Origin: Candidatus Thiodiazotropha sp. (ex Gloverina cf. vestifex)
GTDB taxonomy: Bacteria; Pseudomonadota; Gammaproteobacteria; Chromatiales; Chromatiaceae
Length of the DNA stretch: 18,340 nt
Assembly (NCBI GenBank): GCA_025656435.1
Contig: JAHXHT010000017.1
Location: 1-18,340, forward strand
Direction: 5' to 3'
Position 1 is the first letter of the stretch; each line of letters starts with the position of its first letter. This document shows, piece after piece, positions 1 through 8,410 of this stretch. A program made the position numbers and the translations under genes. The notes below the pieces were generated by a model. The model made no database searches, was not told where the DNA came from, and saw nothing but the letters and a program-made list of their open reading frames with translations.

Positions 1-90
1 CAAGACCTTAGAGCAGAGATTGAAGCGGTTATCACTGATGTCGAGTCTGCGGATGTCTATGAGATTCCCAGGCTTTCGTCCTATTGCGGT
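1..90 (+). pseudogene. Inverted continuation of the glycosyltransferase gene
   Basis: Read on the plus strand from base 1, this segment encodes QDLRAEIEAV and ends in IPRLSSYCG at base 90. That is what follows the DADER motif in WaaE-type glycosyltransferases (…DADERIxxxLxxEI…Y.IPR.SSYCG). On the minus strand the neighbouring gene stops at Q (84-86), and this segment also begins with a CAA glutamine codon, so the two halves join in frame once this piece is flipped. The right border carries TTGCGGT (84-90); its inverse ACCGCAA would end at bases 1-3. It therefore looks like a segment of about 80 bases inverted between 7-base inverted repeats, or a fold-back artefact at a sequence end. Confidence 0.8.
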
Positions 91-347
91 ATACGCTCAT
101 CGGCATCGAGTGAGAGCACCCATTCTCCACTGGCATGAGACAGCGCCCGATTCTTTTGCACGCCAAATCCCTGCCAGTCCTGGTCCACAAAGATATGGCT
201 GGTGTATTCTCGACAAATACTCAGCGTGTCATCTTCACTGCCCGAATCAAGCACAATGATTTCATCCACCCAGGCGACACTATCCAGGCAGTCCCTGACT
301 CTCGCCGCCTCGTTTTGTGTAATGATACAGACGCTTAGACGGGCCAT
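84..347 (-). CDS. Family 2 glycosyltransferase (WaaE/KdtX-like), N-terminal part, broken
   Basis: This is the N-terminal 88 residues of a cytoplasmic GT2 (GT-A fold) glycosyltransferase of the WaaE/KdtX type, which adds sugars to the LPS inner core. Visible are the start MARLSVCIITQNEAARVRDC, the nucleotide-binding stretch VLDSGSEDDT (residues 32-41), the family-typical QKNRAL, and the metal-binding DADE (residues 81-84). The family is normally about 250 residues, but here the frame hits TAG at 81-83 straight after DADERIPQ. The missing continuation exists in positions 1-90 on the opposite strand, so the gene is interrupted by an inversion and not simply cut off by the window edge. It is the last gene of the glnE-ilvE-waaF-waaC series, 55 bases after waaC, which fits an LPS-core role. 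The ATG at 347 has only a weak ribosome site. Family certain, exact sugar unknown. Confidence 0.85.
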
Positions 348-402
348 TTCGATACCGATTTACTCATAACAATTCGCACAAGCTTATGCTCTACCACTTT
401 AC

Positions 403-1428
403 TCACCGCTCCTTCATACATTCACGAAGCGTATCAAAGATCAGTCCGGGGACCAGAGTTTCGAAGCAAACCGGGTCGCCATTTCTTGTGAGCCTGTGAT
501 CACAAATCCTCCTCAAGCAAGGCATACACTCATACTCGGTCGAGATATTTCTCTGTCCTCGTCCGACAACGCCAGTCAGTGCAGGATCGGTGGGACCAAT
601 AAGGACAGCTACCGGCACAGACAATGCACTGGCTAAATGTGCCAATCCCGTATCCACCGCCACCACACCGGCAGCACCTGAAATAACGCCCGCCAAACGA
701 CTGATCCCCATCCTCGGTAACAACGCTATCGCAGACTCATCCTGGCGTATCCGTTCTCCCCGCAATCGCTCCTCTTCATTCCCCCAAGGAAGCAACACCC
801 TATATCCTTCTGACACAGCAAGCTGGGATAACTCCCGCCAATGACTTTCCGGATAGTGTTTGCTCTGCCAGGTCGTGCCATGCAAAAAAACCAGATACGG
901 TGTTTCTAGTTGCTCACGGTCCAGCCGCTTCAAATCGATACCATAATCCACCATCGAAAAGGGCGCATCGTAACCCAATACCTGCGCAAATAACCGGCGT
1001 ACCCTATCAATTGCATGCTCACCTTTTGCAACCTTAATAGGATGACGATAGACCAACGATGCCAGCGATTCACGGGCCGATTGCCGGTCAAGCCCAAAAC
1101 TTGGCCCGCGGCTCATTGTCGTTATCAGCGCACTCTTCAGCAAACCCTGAGCATCGATAACCACATCGTAGACAGATTGTTTCAATGCCTGACGGAATGT
1201 CTGCCATTCGCTACTGCGCCAAGCTTCCCAAGGGGATTTTCGCCAACGGCGCAGGGCGACTGGAATCACACGATCGACGGCAGGATGCCAGGCAGGAATT
1301 TCGGCAAAGGCTTCTTCTACCACCCAATCGAAACGTATACCGGGAATTGCCGCCATAGCATCGGTCAATGCCGGTAGTGTGTGAATCACATCTCCCAACG
1401 AAGAGGTCTTGATGACCAGCACTCTCAT
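403..1428 (-). CDS. waaC: LPS heptosyltransferase I (WaaC)
   Basis: WaaC transfers the first L-glycero-D-manno-heptose from ADP-heptose to Kdo of the LPS inner core on the cytoplasmic face of the inner membrane. The 341-residue protein (usual size 320-350) has the GT9 N-terminal motif VIKTSSLGDVIHTLPAL, with Asp13 in the position of the known catalytic base. It also has GTTWQSKHYP (residues 184-193) and the C-terminal ADP-heptose-binding stretch VAVDTGLAHLASAL followed by IGPTDP. A cysteine-rich stretch (C301, C304, C309, C321) lies near the end. Its ATG overlaps the TGA of waaF in ATGA, so translation is probably coupled. waaF-waaC adjacency is the usual gammaproteobacterial arrangement. Confidence 0.95.
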   Translation of the reverse strand: MRVLVIKTSSLGDVIHTLPALTDAMAAIPGIRFDWVVEEAFAEIPAWHPAVDRVIPVALRRWRKSPWEAWRSSEWQTFRQALKQSVYDVVIDAQGLLKSALITTMSRGPSFGLDRQSARESLASLVYRHPIKVAKGEHAIDRVRRLFAQVLGYDAPFSMVDYGIDLKRLDREQLETPYLVFLHGTTWQSKHYPESHWRELSQLAVSEGYRVLLPWGNEEERLRGERIRQDESAIALLPRMGISRLAGVISGAAGVVAVDTGLAHLASALSVPVAVLIGPTDPALTGVVGRGQRNISTEYECMPCLRRICDHRLTRNGDPVCFETLVPGLIFDTLRECMKER

Positions 1429-2435
1429 GCCAGTAGCCTATCCAGGCTTTCTATCACCTGCGCCGCAGATAGCTGCTTTAGGCAGCTGAGATGCTCCAGT
1501 GGGCACTCTCGCTTGAAACAGGGGCTGCATTCGAGTCCAAGCCGGACGATGCTCGCATTACTGTTAAGCGGTGGGGTGAAACCTGGGTCGGTGGAACCAT
1601 ATACCGCTATCAGGGGACGCTGCAAAGCGGCTGCCACATGCATGGGTCCTGAATCATTGCTCACCACCGCATCCGCTAAAGAGAGTAAGGCAACGGCCTG
1701 CTCCAGTGAGGTCCGCCCACTCAAGTCAATACAGTTTGAATCAGTCAGCGCATTGATTTCAGCGCAGACACCAGCATCTTTCTCTGAACCGAAAAGCCAT
1801 ACCCCCCAGCCTTTCTCAAGATAGTGTCGAGCCACTTCAGCATAGGCTGACTCCGGCCAGCGCTTTGCCGGACCAAACTCGGCGCCAGGACAAAGTGCCA
1901 AAATCGGGACATCAACTTTCGACAGTCCCAATGCCAAAATCGCCTCATCCGCCTCTCCTGATTCAACTATCAGGCTGGGAGGTTCAATCTCCGGTAGTGC
2001 TTTCTCATCTGGCGGCAACGCCAGCGCAACGAAACGTTGAACCATCATCGGTAATCGATGCTTATCGAGCCGGCGGATATCGTTCAAAAAACCATAGCGC
2101 ATCTCACCAACCCAGCCAGTACGCTTTGGAATGCCGGCAAAAACAGGGATCAGTGCCGACTTAAGAGAGTTCGGCAGAAGAATAGCCTGATCATAGCCTC
2201 GTGCACGCAACGTTCGACCTACCCGCCAACGCTGAGACAATCCCAGCCTGCCATGCCCCAGCGGCATATCGATTACACCCCGGACCTCAGGCATATGCTT
2301 CAGCAGGGGACGGCTCCAGGCCGGCGCCAATACATCGATTTCAACATCCGGCTGACGGCTCTTGATTGCTTTAAATAGAGTCTGTGCCATCACCATATCG
2401 CCTGCCCAGGAGGGGCCGACAATTAGGATGCGCAT
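1425..2435 (-). CDS. waaF: LPS heptosyltransferase II (WaaF)
   Basis: WaaF adds the second heptose to the LPS inner core from ADP-heptose. The GT9 hallmarks are MRILIVGPSWAGDMVMAQTL at the start, LCPGAEFGPAKRWP in the middle, and SNDSGPMHVAAAL followed by VYGSTDP near the end. The C-terminal ECSPCFKRECPLEH is also typical. I place the start at the ATG at 2435 (336 residues) because families begin with MRILIVG and a GAGTGAG purine stretch lies 7 bases upstream. A GTG at 2447 would add MSSA and cannot be excluded. The gene begins 24 bases after the zinc-finger gene and ends in a 4-base overlap with waaC. Confidence 0.95.
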   Translation of the reverse strand: MRILIVGPSWAGDMVMAQTLFKAIKSRQPDVEIDVLAPAWSRPLLKHMPEVRGVIDMPLGHGRLGLSQRWRVGRTLRARGYDQAILLPNSLKSALIPVFAGIPKRTGWVGEMRYGFLNDIRRLDKHRLPMMVQRFVALALPPDEKALPEIEPPSLIVESGEADEAILALGLSKVDVPILALCPGAEFGPAKRWPESAYAEVARHYLEKGWGVWLFGSEKDAGVCAEINALTDSNCIDLSGRTSLEQAVALLSLADAVVSNDSGPMHVAAALQRPLIAVYGSTDPGFTPPLNSNASIVRLGLECSPCFKRECPLEHLSCLKQLSAAQVIESLDRLLA

Positions 2436-2459
2436 TGCGCTGCTCACTCAGTCGCGCGA

Positions 2460-2648
2460 TCAGTCAGTGAGTTGGTAACGGGCACCACAATAGGGGCAGG
2501 TTGGCGTGCCACTCTTCTCGATGGGCAGATAGACGCGGGGGTGCAGCTCAGACAGAGCATCACCGGGACGGGGGCAACTCAATGGCAGATCGTTGCGTGT
2601 CACCTTGAGAATTTCCTGCTGTGGGGTTTGGATCTCTGCCTGTGCCAT
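2460..2648 (-). CDS. Small zf-CHCC zinc-finger protein
   Basis: This 62-residue protein matches the zf-CHCC family (related to the Zn-binding domain of mitochondrial complex I subunit NDUFS6). The four expected ligands are Cys25, His36, Cys51 and Cys54, arranged as SCPRPGDALSELHPRVYLPI then TCPYCGARY. The start at 2648 is chosen over an upstream ATG at 2684 because AGGAG lies 9 bases before it and the longer version would overlap the end of ilvE. The gene sits between ilvE (17-base gap) and waaF (24 or 12 bases, depending on start), so it is part of the same transcript. In Pseudomonas the ilvE-waaF pair lacks this insertion, as far as I recall. The molecular role of the bacterial family is not established. 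Confidence 0.88.
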   Translation of the reverse strand: MAQAEIQTPQQEILKVTRNDLPLSCPRPGDALSELHPRVYLPIEKSGTPTCPYCGARYQLTD

Positions 2649-2665
2649 TTTTGCTTCTCCTGAAT

Positions 2666-3592
2666 TCAGACCAGCGCCAGCCATTCCTGGTGGGCATCGA
2701 GACGCCCATGAACCAGATCGAAATAGGTCTTCTGCAACCGTTCGGTGATCGGGCCGCGGCTACCGCTGCCGATGGCCCTGTTATCTACCTCGCGGATCGG
2801 CGTCACTTCCGCTGCCGTACCTGTAAAAAAGGCTTCATCGGCAATATAGACCTCATCACGGGTGATGCGTTTCTCGATAACCTGGTAACCCATCTCCTCA
2901 GCCAGTGCGATGACCGTCTTGCGGGTAATACCATCCAGCGCAGAGGTTAAATCGGGCGTGTAGATGACGCCGTCGCGAATAATGAAGATATTCTCACCCG
3001 AACCTTCCATAACGTAGCCTTCGGCATCCAGCAAAAGAGCCTCGTCATAGCCATCCTGCAGCGCCTCCTGCAACGCCATCATCGAGTTCATGTAGTTGCC
3101 GTTGGCCTTGGCCCGGCACATGGTGATGTTGACATGGTGTCGGGTGAAAGAAGAGACGCGGATGCGAATCCCCCTCTCCATATTCTCAGCACCCAGATAG
3201 GCGCCCCACTCCCAGGCTGCCACCATACAGTGGACCCTGAGATTATCGGCTCTGATACCCATACCTTCGGAACCGTAGAAACACATGGGCCGGATATAGG
3301 CAGAGTCGAGACTGTTCTCCCGTACAGCTGCCTTCTGCGCCTCAATCAGGGTATCGGAATCATAGGGCATCGGCATATTGAGGATATGCGCGGAGCGGAA
3401 CAACCGGTCCGTATGTTCCTGCAGGCGAAAAATGGCTGTGCCTTGCTCGGCATGGTAGGCCCGCACGCCTTCGAATACACCCATGCCATAGTGCAGTGTA
3501 TGGGTCAGCACGTGGGTCTTTGCCTCGCGCCAGGGGACCATTTCGCCATCCAGCCAGATGACTCCGTCGCGGTCAGCCATTGTCGACATCAT
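2666..3592 (-). CDS. ilvE: Branched-chain amino acid aminotransferase
   Basis: IlvE is a cytoplasmic, PLP-dependent class IV aminotransferase. It makes valine, leucine and isoleucine from their 2-oxo acids with glutamate as amino donor. The 308-residue length is normal. Seen are VIWLDGEMVPW, HTLHYGMGVFEGVRAY, the PLP lysine Lys162 in CRAKANGNYMNS, and the phosphate-binding region around EGSGENIF and LDGITRKTV. The stop of glnE overlaps the first ATG (ATGA), and a second ATG follows at once, so the start may be 3592 or 3589. Most homologues begin near MADRDGVIW. The coupling to glnE is the same as in Pseudomonas and joins glutamate-consuming transamination to control of glutamine synthetase. 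Confidence 0.96.
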   Translation of the reverse strand: MMSTMADRDGVIWLDGEMVPWREAKTHVLTHTLHYGMGVFEGVRAYHAEQGTAIFRLQEHTDRLFRSAHILNMPMPYDSDTLIEAQKAAVRENSLDSAYIRPMCFYGSEGMGIRADNLRVHCMVAAWEWGAYLGAENMERGIRIRVSSFTRHHVNITMCRAKANGNYMNSMMALQEALQDGYDEALLLDAEGYVMEGSGENIFIIRDGVIYTPDLTSALDGITRKTVIALAEEMGYQVIEKRITRDEVYIADEAFFTGTAAEVTPIREVDNRAIGSGSRGPITERLQKTYFDLVHGRLDAHQEWLALV

Positions 3593-6468
3593 GGGAACAT
3601 CTCTCGTTCAATTTTCTTGTTTTGCATTAACCAGGACCAAATATCCTGCACCAGCGCCGCCTCTTCAGCGAGTTTCTGACTATCCACCAGAGCCTCTTGA
3701 TCCTGTAGCGCCGTGCGATGATAGGCTGCACGCAGCACCTTGTAGACCCCCATCAGCCTGTCCGCGGCGTGATCGCTCAGCAGCCCGAGCCTGGAGAGGG
3801 TCTCCAGCAAGCGGATATTGTCACTCCAGACCAACAGATCTGGATAATCATGCGCCCACCGAAGGACCGTGTATTGAACCATAAATTCTATATCGACGAT
3901 ACCGCCTACACCCTGCTTGAGATCAAACCTTTCCGACGTACTCTTGTCCAGACTGGTGCGCATCTTTTCGCGCATCTCAACCACTTCGTTTTGTAGCTTT
4001 TCCGCATCCCTGGATTGGCCAAGGATCTTATGCCGGATTGAGTCGAAGCGTTCTTTGACGCTTTTGTCTCCCGCCACCACCCGCGTACGGATCAGGGCCT
4101 GGTGTTCCCAAGTCCATGCGCTGTTCAGCTGGTAGGTTTCGAACATATCGAGAGAGCTGACCATCATGCCGGAATTACCGTTGGGACGCAGTCGCATATC
4201 GACTTCATAGAGGATGCCCGAGGGTGTCCGGGTGGTCATAAGATGAATAATGCGCTGAGCCATGCGGGCGTAGAAGACATCCACGGATACAGGCTTCGCA
4301 CCGTCTGTCATGGTGTTTCTATTTGGGCAACCATGCAGGAAGACCATATCCAGATCGGAGCTATAACCCAGCTCTATGCCCCCCAGCTTGCCATAGCCTA
4401 CGACAGCAAAGCCTGTCTCATCTGGCGCTAAATCTGGAGGGTGACCGTGCCGCCTGGCCATCTCACGATAGGCCAGCCGGATCACCTGCTCCACCGCGCT
4501 TTCCGCAATCCAGGTGAGGTAGTCGCTCACCACCATCAGGGGGATCTGTCCGGTAATATCCGCCGCTGCCACCCGCAACATATTGCTCTGGGCAAATTGA
4601 CGCAGGCGCTCCATCTGGTTCTCCAGGTCATCCTCGTCGATGCGAGAAAGCTGATCGGCCAGATCAGAGATCAGCCCATCCCGCTTGAGTGGCGAGTAGA
4701 GCCGGCGCGGATCGAGTAGTTCATCAAGCAATATGGGATGGCGTGACAGCAGATTGGCAATCCAGGGACTGACGCCCATCAGCTTCACCAACTGGGAGAG
4801 CACCATCGGGTTCTCCACCAGTAGCGCAATGTAGGCAGTACGCTGAACTACCGCCTCCAGCAGATCCAGCACACGCTGCAGTGTAATGTCTGATCTTTCC
4901 GATCGACCTACCGCATCCAGCAATAACGGCATCAATTGACCGAGCCGCTCATGTCCTTTTGTACTGAGGCGACGACAGGCATGGCAACTCCGAAATATCT
5001 CCAGGCGCCGCAAGACAGCATCGGGGTCATGAAAACCCGCTGCCCGTAACTCAGCTGCGGCATGCCCCTCATCCGAGATGCCTTGCCATACACCAGTAAG
5101 CGGTTGGGTCTCCTTTTCTGCCTCAGCCTGAGGCGCGGCAAAGACCATATCGAAATGACCCTGTACCCGCTTGCGATGCGCCTCAAGTATGGGCACAAAG
5201 GTATCCCATGAGCCGAAACCCATGGCCCTGGCCAGTCGCAACTTATTTGGCTCATCGGCTGGCAGCAGGTGCGTCTGCCTGTCCTGCCAGGCCTGCACAC
5301 GATTCTCCACCAAACGCAGAAAAGAGTAGGCATCTGTCAACTCACGCACGACATATTCCGGCATCAGCTCCCGGGTTTTCAGGACCTGCAATACCGAGAG
5401 AATAGGCCGTATCTGTAAATCCTTGTCCCGGCCACCTCGGATCAGTTGAAACGCCTGGCCGATAAACTCGATCTCACGAATACCGCCAGGGCCGAGTTTG
5501 ATGTTTGCTTCCATGCCTTTTTTATGAAGCTCGCTGCTGATCATCTGCTTCATATCCCGCAATGACTCGATAGCGCTGAAATCGAGATAGCGGCGATAGA
5601 CGAAAGGACGCAGCATAGCCATCAGTACTTTGCCTGACTCCCGGTCACCCGCCACCACCCGCGCCTTGATCATGGCGTAACGCTCCCACTCCCGCGCCTG
5701 GGAACCGTAGTAACTCTCCATGGCAGCAAAACTCATCGCCAGGGGTCCTACACTGCCGAATGGGCGCAACCGGGTATCGACGCGAAACACGAAACCTTCC
5801 GCCGTATGGTTGTCCAGTGCTTGTACCAACCGCTGGCAAAGACGGATAAAAAATTGTTCATTGGTGGGCTGGCGTGGACCATCCGTCTGACCCGACTCAG
5901 GATAGGCGAAGATGAGATCGATATCGGATGAGAGATTGAGTTCCCGTGCGCCCAGTTTCCCCATACCGAGCACAACCAGAGGCTGTGCCTCCCCCTCCGC
6001 ATTGCGGGGCGTTCCCATATCCCGACAGGTCCACTCGTAGAGCAGCACAAGTGCCTGGTCGATACAGGCGTCAGCCAGTGCGGAAAGGTCCTCCAGTGTC
6101 TCATCGAGGGGCGCCAATCCGCCGATATCCCGCCAGATGATGCGCACCATCTGCTCGCGCCTGAACTGTCGCAAGCAGACAGACAGCGCCGCTTCATCGG
6201 CAACACTCTCCAGTTGCAACGCAAGCTTTGCGTTGAGTTCATGCTCTGCATATTCTCTGTCGAGTTCACCCGCCTGATAGAGGGTGAGCAGTAGCGAGGG
6301 GTACCTTGAGCAGGCCTGTGCCACATAATCACTCGCCTCCCATACCCGCATCAGTGTCTGCTGAAAGACCTCACTCTCAGGCAAATCAAGCCCGGCGTCA
6401 GTCAGCTTTTCACCCCACTGCTGCCACTGTTTTTCTGTTTCGTTTTGCAGATCCAATGCTCTTCTCAT
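3589..6468 (-). CDS. glnE: Glutamine synthetase adenylyltransferase/deadenylylase
   Basis: GlnE adds AMP to, or removes it from, glutamine synthetase in response to the PII protein and glutamine, so it switches ammonia assimilation down or up. At 959 residues it is full length (E. coli 946). Two nucleotidyltransferase domains are visible. The N-terminal deadenylylase has GMGKLGARELNLSSDIDLIF (residues 168-187), and the C-terminal adenylyltransferase has GYGKLGGIELGYSSDLDMVF. Each is followed by its RLRP motif (DTRLRPFGSVGP; DMRLRPNGNSGM) and a GIREIEF or GIVDIEF helical-domain motif. The ATG at 6468 is the first gene of the minus-strand operon, with only a weak ribosome site (CCGGATA). ilvE overlaps its stop codon by 4 bases. 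Confidence 0.97.
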   Translation of the reverse strand: MRRALDLQNETEKQWQQWGEKLTDAGLDLPESEVFQQTLMRVWEASDYVAQACSRYPSLLLTLYQAGELDREYAEHELNAKLALQLESVADEAALSVCLRQFRREQMVRIIWRDIGGLAPLDETLEDLSALADACIDQALVLLYEWTCRDMGTPRNAEGEAQPLVVLGMGKLGARELNLSSDIDLIFAYPESGQTDGPRQPTNEQFFIRLCQRLVQALDNHTAEGFVFRVDTRLRPFGSVGPLAMSFAAMESYYGSQAREWERYAMIKARVVAGDRESGKVLMAMLRPFVYRRYLDFSAIESLRDMKQMISSELHKKGMEANIKLGPGGIREIEFIGQAFQLIRGGRDKDLQIRPILSVLQVLKTRELMPEYVVRELTDAYSFLRLVENRVQAWQDRQTHLLPADEPNKLRLARAMGFGSWDTFVPILEAHRKRVQGHFDMVFAAPQAEAEKETQPLTGVWQGISDEGHAAAELRAAGFHDPDAVLRRLEIFRSCHACRRLSTKGHERLGQLMPLLLDAVGRSERSDITLQRVLDLLEAVVQRTAYIALLVENPMVLSQLVKLMGVSPWIANLLSRHPILLDELLDPRRLYSPLKRDGLISDLADQLSRIDEDDLENQMERLRQFAQSNMLRVAAADITGQIPLMVVSDYLTWIAESAVEQVIRLAYREMARRHGHPPDLAPDETGFAVVGYGKLGGIELGYSSDLDMVFLHGCPNRNTMTDGAKPVSVDVFYARMAQRIIHLMTTRTPSGILYEVDMRLRPNGNSGMMVSSLDMFETYQLNSAWTWEHQALIRTRVVAGDKSVKERFDSIRHKILGQSRDAEKLQNEVVEMREKMRTSLDKSTSERFDLKQGVGGIVDIEFMVQYTVLRWAHDYPDLLVWSDNIRLLETLSRLGLLSDHAADRLMGVYKVLRAAYHRTALQDQEALVDSQKLAEEAALVQDIWSWLMQNKKIEREMFP

Positions 6469-6764
6469 TATCCGGTTTCACACGCTGACATCGCGCCCTA
6501 CAACAAAGAGAGGCAGGTGCTGTCTACTACACTTCTCGCATAAGGTATTTAGTTATTCAGTGCCAGGTCGCTTCTAAATATGCCAGTCTATCAGCAATTA
6601 ACTCATCTGAAGTAACCAGCAGTGTCAGGGGCGTCACCATATTGGACCGGCTTACCTCGAAGCAGGCTTTTCTCTGAACGTGTTGCAGTTCATTGAGAAT
6701 CTAACTGCCGTAATGTCTCGTATCAACTTAAGACAGAGTGACTTTATAAAATGGGTATACAAGA
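6469..6764. other. Divergent intergenic region, glnE / glutamate-synthase-like gene
   Basis: These roughly 300 bases separate two divergently transcribed genes and must hold both promoters. I found no convincing -35/-10 pair, sigma-54 GG-GC element or hairpin terminator on either strand. TATAAA at 6745-6750 is a possible -10 for the plus-strand gene but has no good -35 partner. A short open frame at 6680 runs into the downstream gene out of phase and has no recognisable product. No RNA gene is recognised. Confidence 0.5.
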
Positions 6765-8319
6765 ATGGATTGGCTGAGTTTTTTTTCGATGCAGGGTGCG
6801 GCACTTTTCTCTGCCCTGTTTATCCTTCTGATTGGTATCGGCGTACTGCTCGTCATCTCACTCTTCATCATCGATCTTTCACAGACTAAGGATGCCATTC
6901 GCCATAACTTTCCTGTTATCGGACGATTTCGCACGCTGTTCAGTCGTCTTGGCGAGTTTTTCCGCCAATACTTTTTTGCCATGGACCGGGAGGAGATGCC
7001 ATTCAACCGTGCAGAACGGGAGTGGGTCTATCATTCCGCCACTGGCGGTCGACAATACCATCGCCTTCGGTTCCATCAAGCCACTCAGCGCACCCGGCAC
7101 CGTACTCTTCATCAATACGCCATTCCCCACACTGGATGAGGACGCCTTCCATACACCACCAATATTGATCGGGCCAGGCTGCCGAAAACCCTACGAGGCC
7201 ACTTCACTCATTCATATTTCCGGTATGAGTTATGGCGCGATTTCTATTCCGGCTGTACGCGCCCTCTCCCGGGGCGCCAAGCTTTCGGGTTGCTGGTTCA
7301 ATACTGGTGAAGGGGGACTATCGCCCTATCACCTGGAGGGGGGATGTGATCTGGTATTCCAAATCGGTACCGCCAAGTATGGAGTCAGAAACCCTGACGG
7401 TAGCCTCAGTGAAGAGCGGCTCAGGGAGATTGCCGTCATACCCCAAATAAAGATGTTCGAGATCAAGTTGAGTCAGGGTGCGAAGCCGGGTAAAGGTGGC
7501 ATATTACCGGGCTCAAAAGTCACCGATGAGATCGCCAAAATCAGAGGCATACCGAAGGGTGAAGACTCTATCTCTCCCAATCGTCATCCCGAGATATCCA
7601 ACTTCTCTGAACTGCTGTCGTTTATCAATCGTATACGGGATATCACCGGCAAGCCTGTCGGCTTCAAGATTGCGGTTGGCGCGCATGGCTGGCTGGAGGA
7701 GATGTGCGACATGATCCACCAATGCGGCACCACCTGTGCGCCTGACTTCATCACCATTGATGGGGGTGACGGCGGTACTGGCGCTGCACCCATGCCACTA
7801 ATGGACAGTGTGGGCCTACCGATTAAAGCCGCCCTGCCAAAAGTGGTGGACATCCTGCAGCAACACGGCCTGAGAAACCGCATCAAGGTGATCGCCTCAG
7901 GGAAACTGATCAATCCATCCGAAACCGCCTGGGCCTTCTGCGCCGGGGCCGACCTCGTCACCTCCGCACGTGGTTTTATGCTGGCCATGGGTTGCATCCA
8001 GGCTTTGAAATGCAACAAGAACACTTGCCCAACCGGAATCACCACACACAACAAGCGGTTGCAGCAGGGGCTCAACCCCACAGAAAAAGCCGTACGCATC
8101 AAAAACTTTGTACATAAAATCCACTATGGCAGCGGTTTGATTGCACATGCCTGTGGTGTACCCCACCCACGCGCGCTACGCCGTAGTCACTGCCAAATCG
8201 TGCAGGCCAACACACAGCCTGTTCCACTCGATGAACTCTACCCTTACCAGGAAACGCTACCGGATTATCGGCCATCAACCTCGCAAAAGACGCCACAAGA
8301 AACAGAGATGGATCTGTAA
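6765..8319 (+). CDS. Membrane-anchored FMN-binding glutamate-synthase-family protein, frameshifted
   Basis: This is an orphan of the FMN/Fe-S synthase domain of glutamate synthase (Pfam Glu_synthase), without the glutaminase half. The N-terminus from ATG 6765 holds one membrane helix (about residues 12-35) and the family signature FRQYFFAMDREEMPFNRAER. After the break come VDNTIAFGS, the FMN-site motifs SGMSYGAIS, NTGEGG and DGGDGGTGAAP, and a C-x5-C-x4-C set (CIQALKCNKNTCPTG) for a 3Fe-4S cluster. The two halves lie in different frames: one surplus G in GGCGG (7045-7049) separates WVYHSATG from VDNTIAFGS, and removing it restores a protein of about 517 residues. The downstream frame alone, from ATG 6832, has no real N-terminus. 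It is divergent from glnE. Substrate and electron donor of this family are not known to me. Confidence 0.9.
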
Positions 8320-8360
8320 TCCACACACATAAAAGCACTGCAGATACTAACTCAAAGAAA

Positions 8361-8380
8361 ACGGCGCCCGAAGGCGCCGT
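8361..8380 (-). terminator. Rho-independent terminator of the chemoreceptor gene
   Basis: A perfect 8-base stem (ACGGCGCC / GGCGCCGT) with a 4-base loop lies in the gap between the two convergent genes. Read on the minus strand the loop is TTCG, a very stable tetraloop, and the stem is followed by TTTTCTTT, as expected for termination of the gene ending at 8411. On the plus strand no T-run follows, so it is a poor terminator for the gene ending at 8319. Confidence 0.88.
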
Positions 8381-8410
8381 CTCGTATCATCCCTACCTAT
8401 TAAAACAGGG

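Noticed and set aside
3134..3679. Open frame of 181 codons on the plus strand opposite ilvE and glnE, and similar long antisense frames opposite groEL
   Set aside because: They lie wholly within well-identified genes on the other strand and encode no recognisable protein.
6832..7047. ATG 6832 as the start of the glutamate-synthase-like gene
   Set aside because: The first ~70 residues in that frame resemble nothing in the family, while the overlapping frame from 6765 has the expected membrane helix and FRQYFFAMDREE motif.
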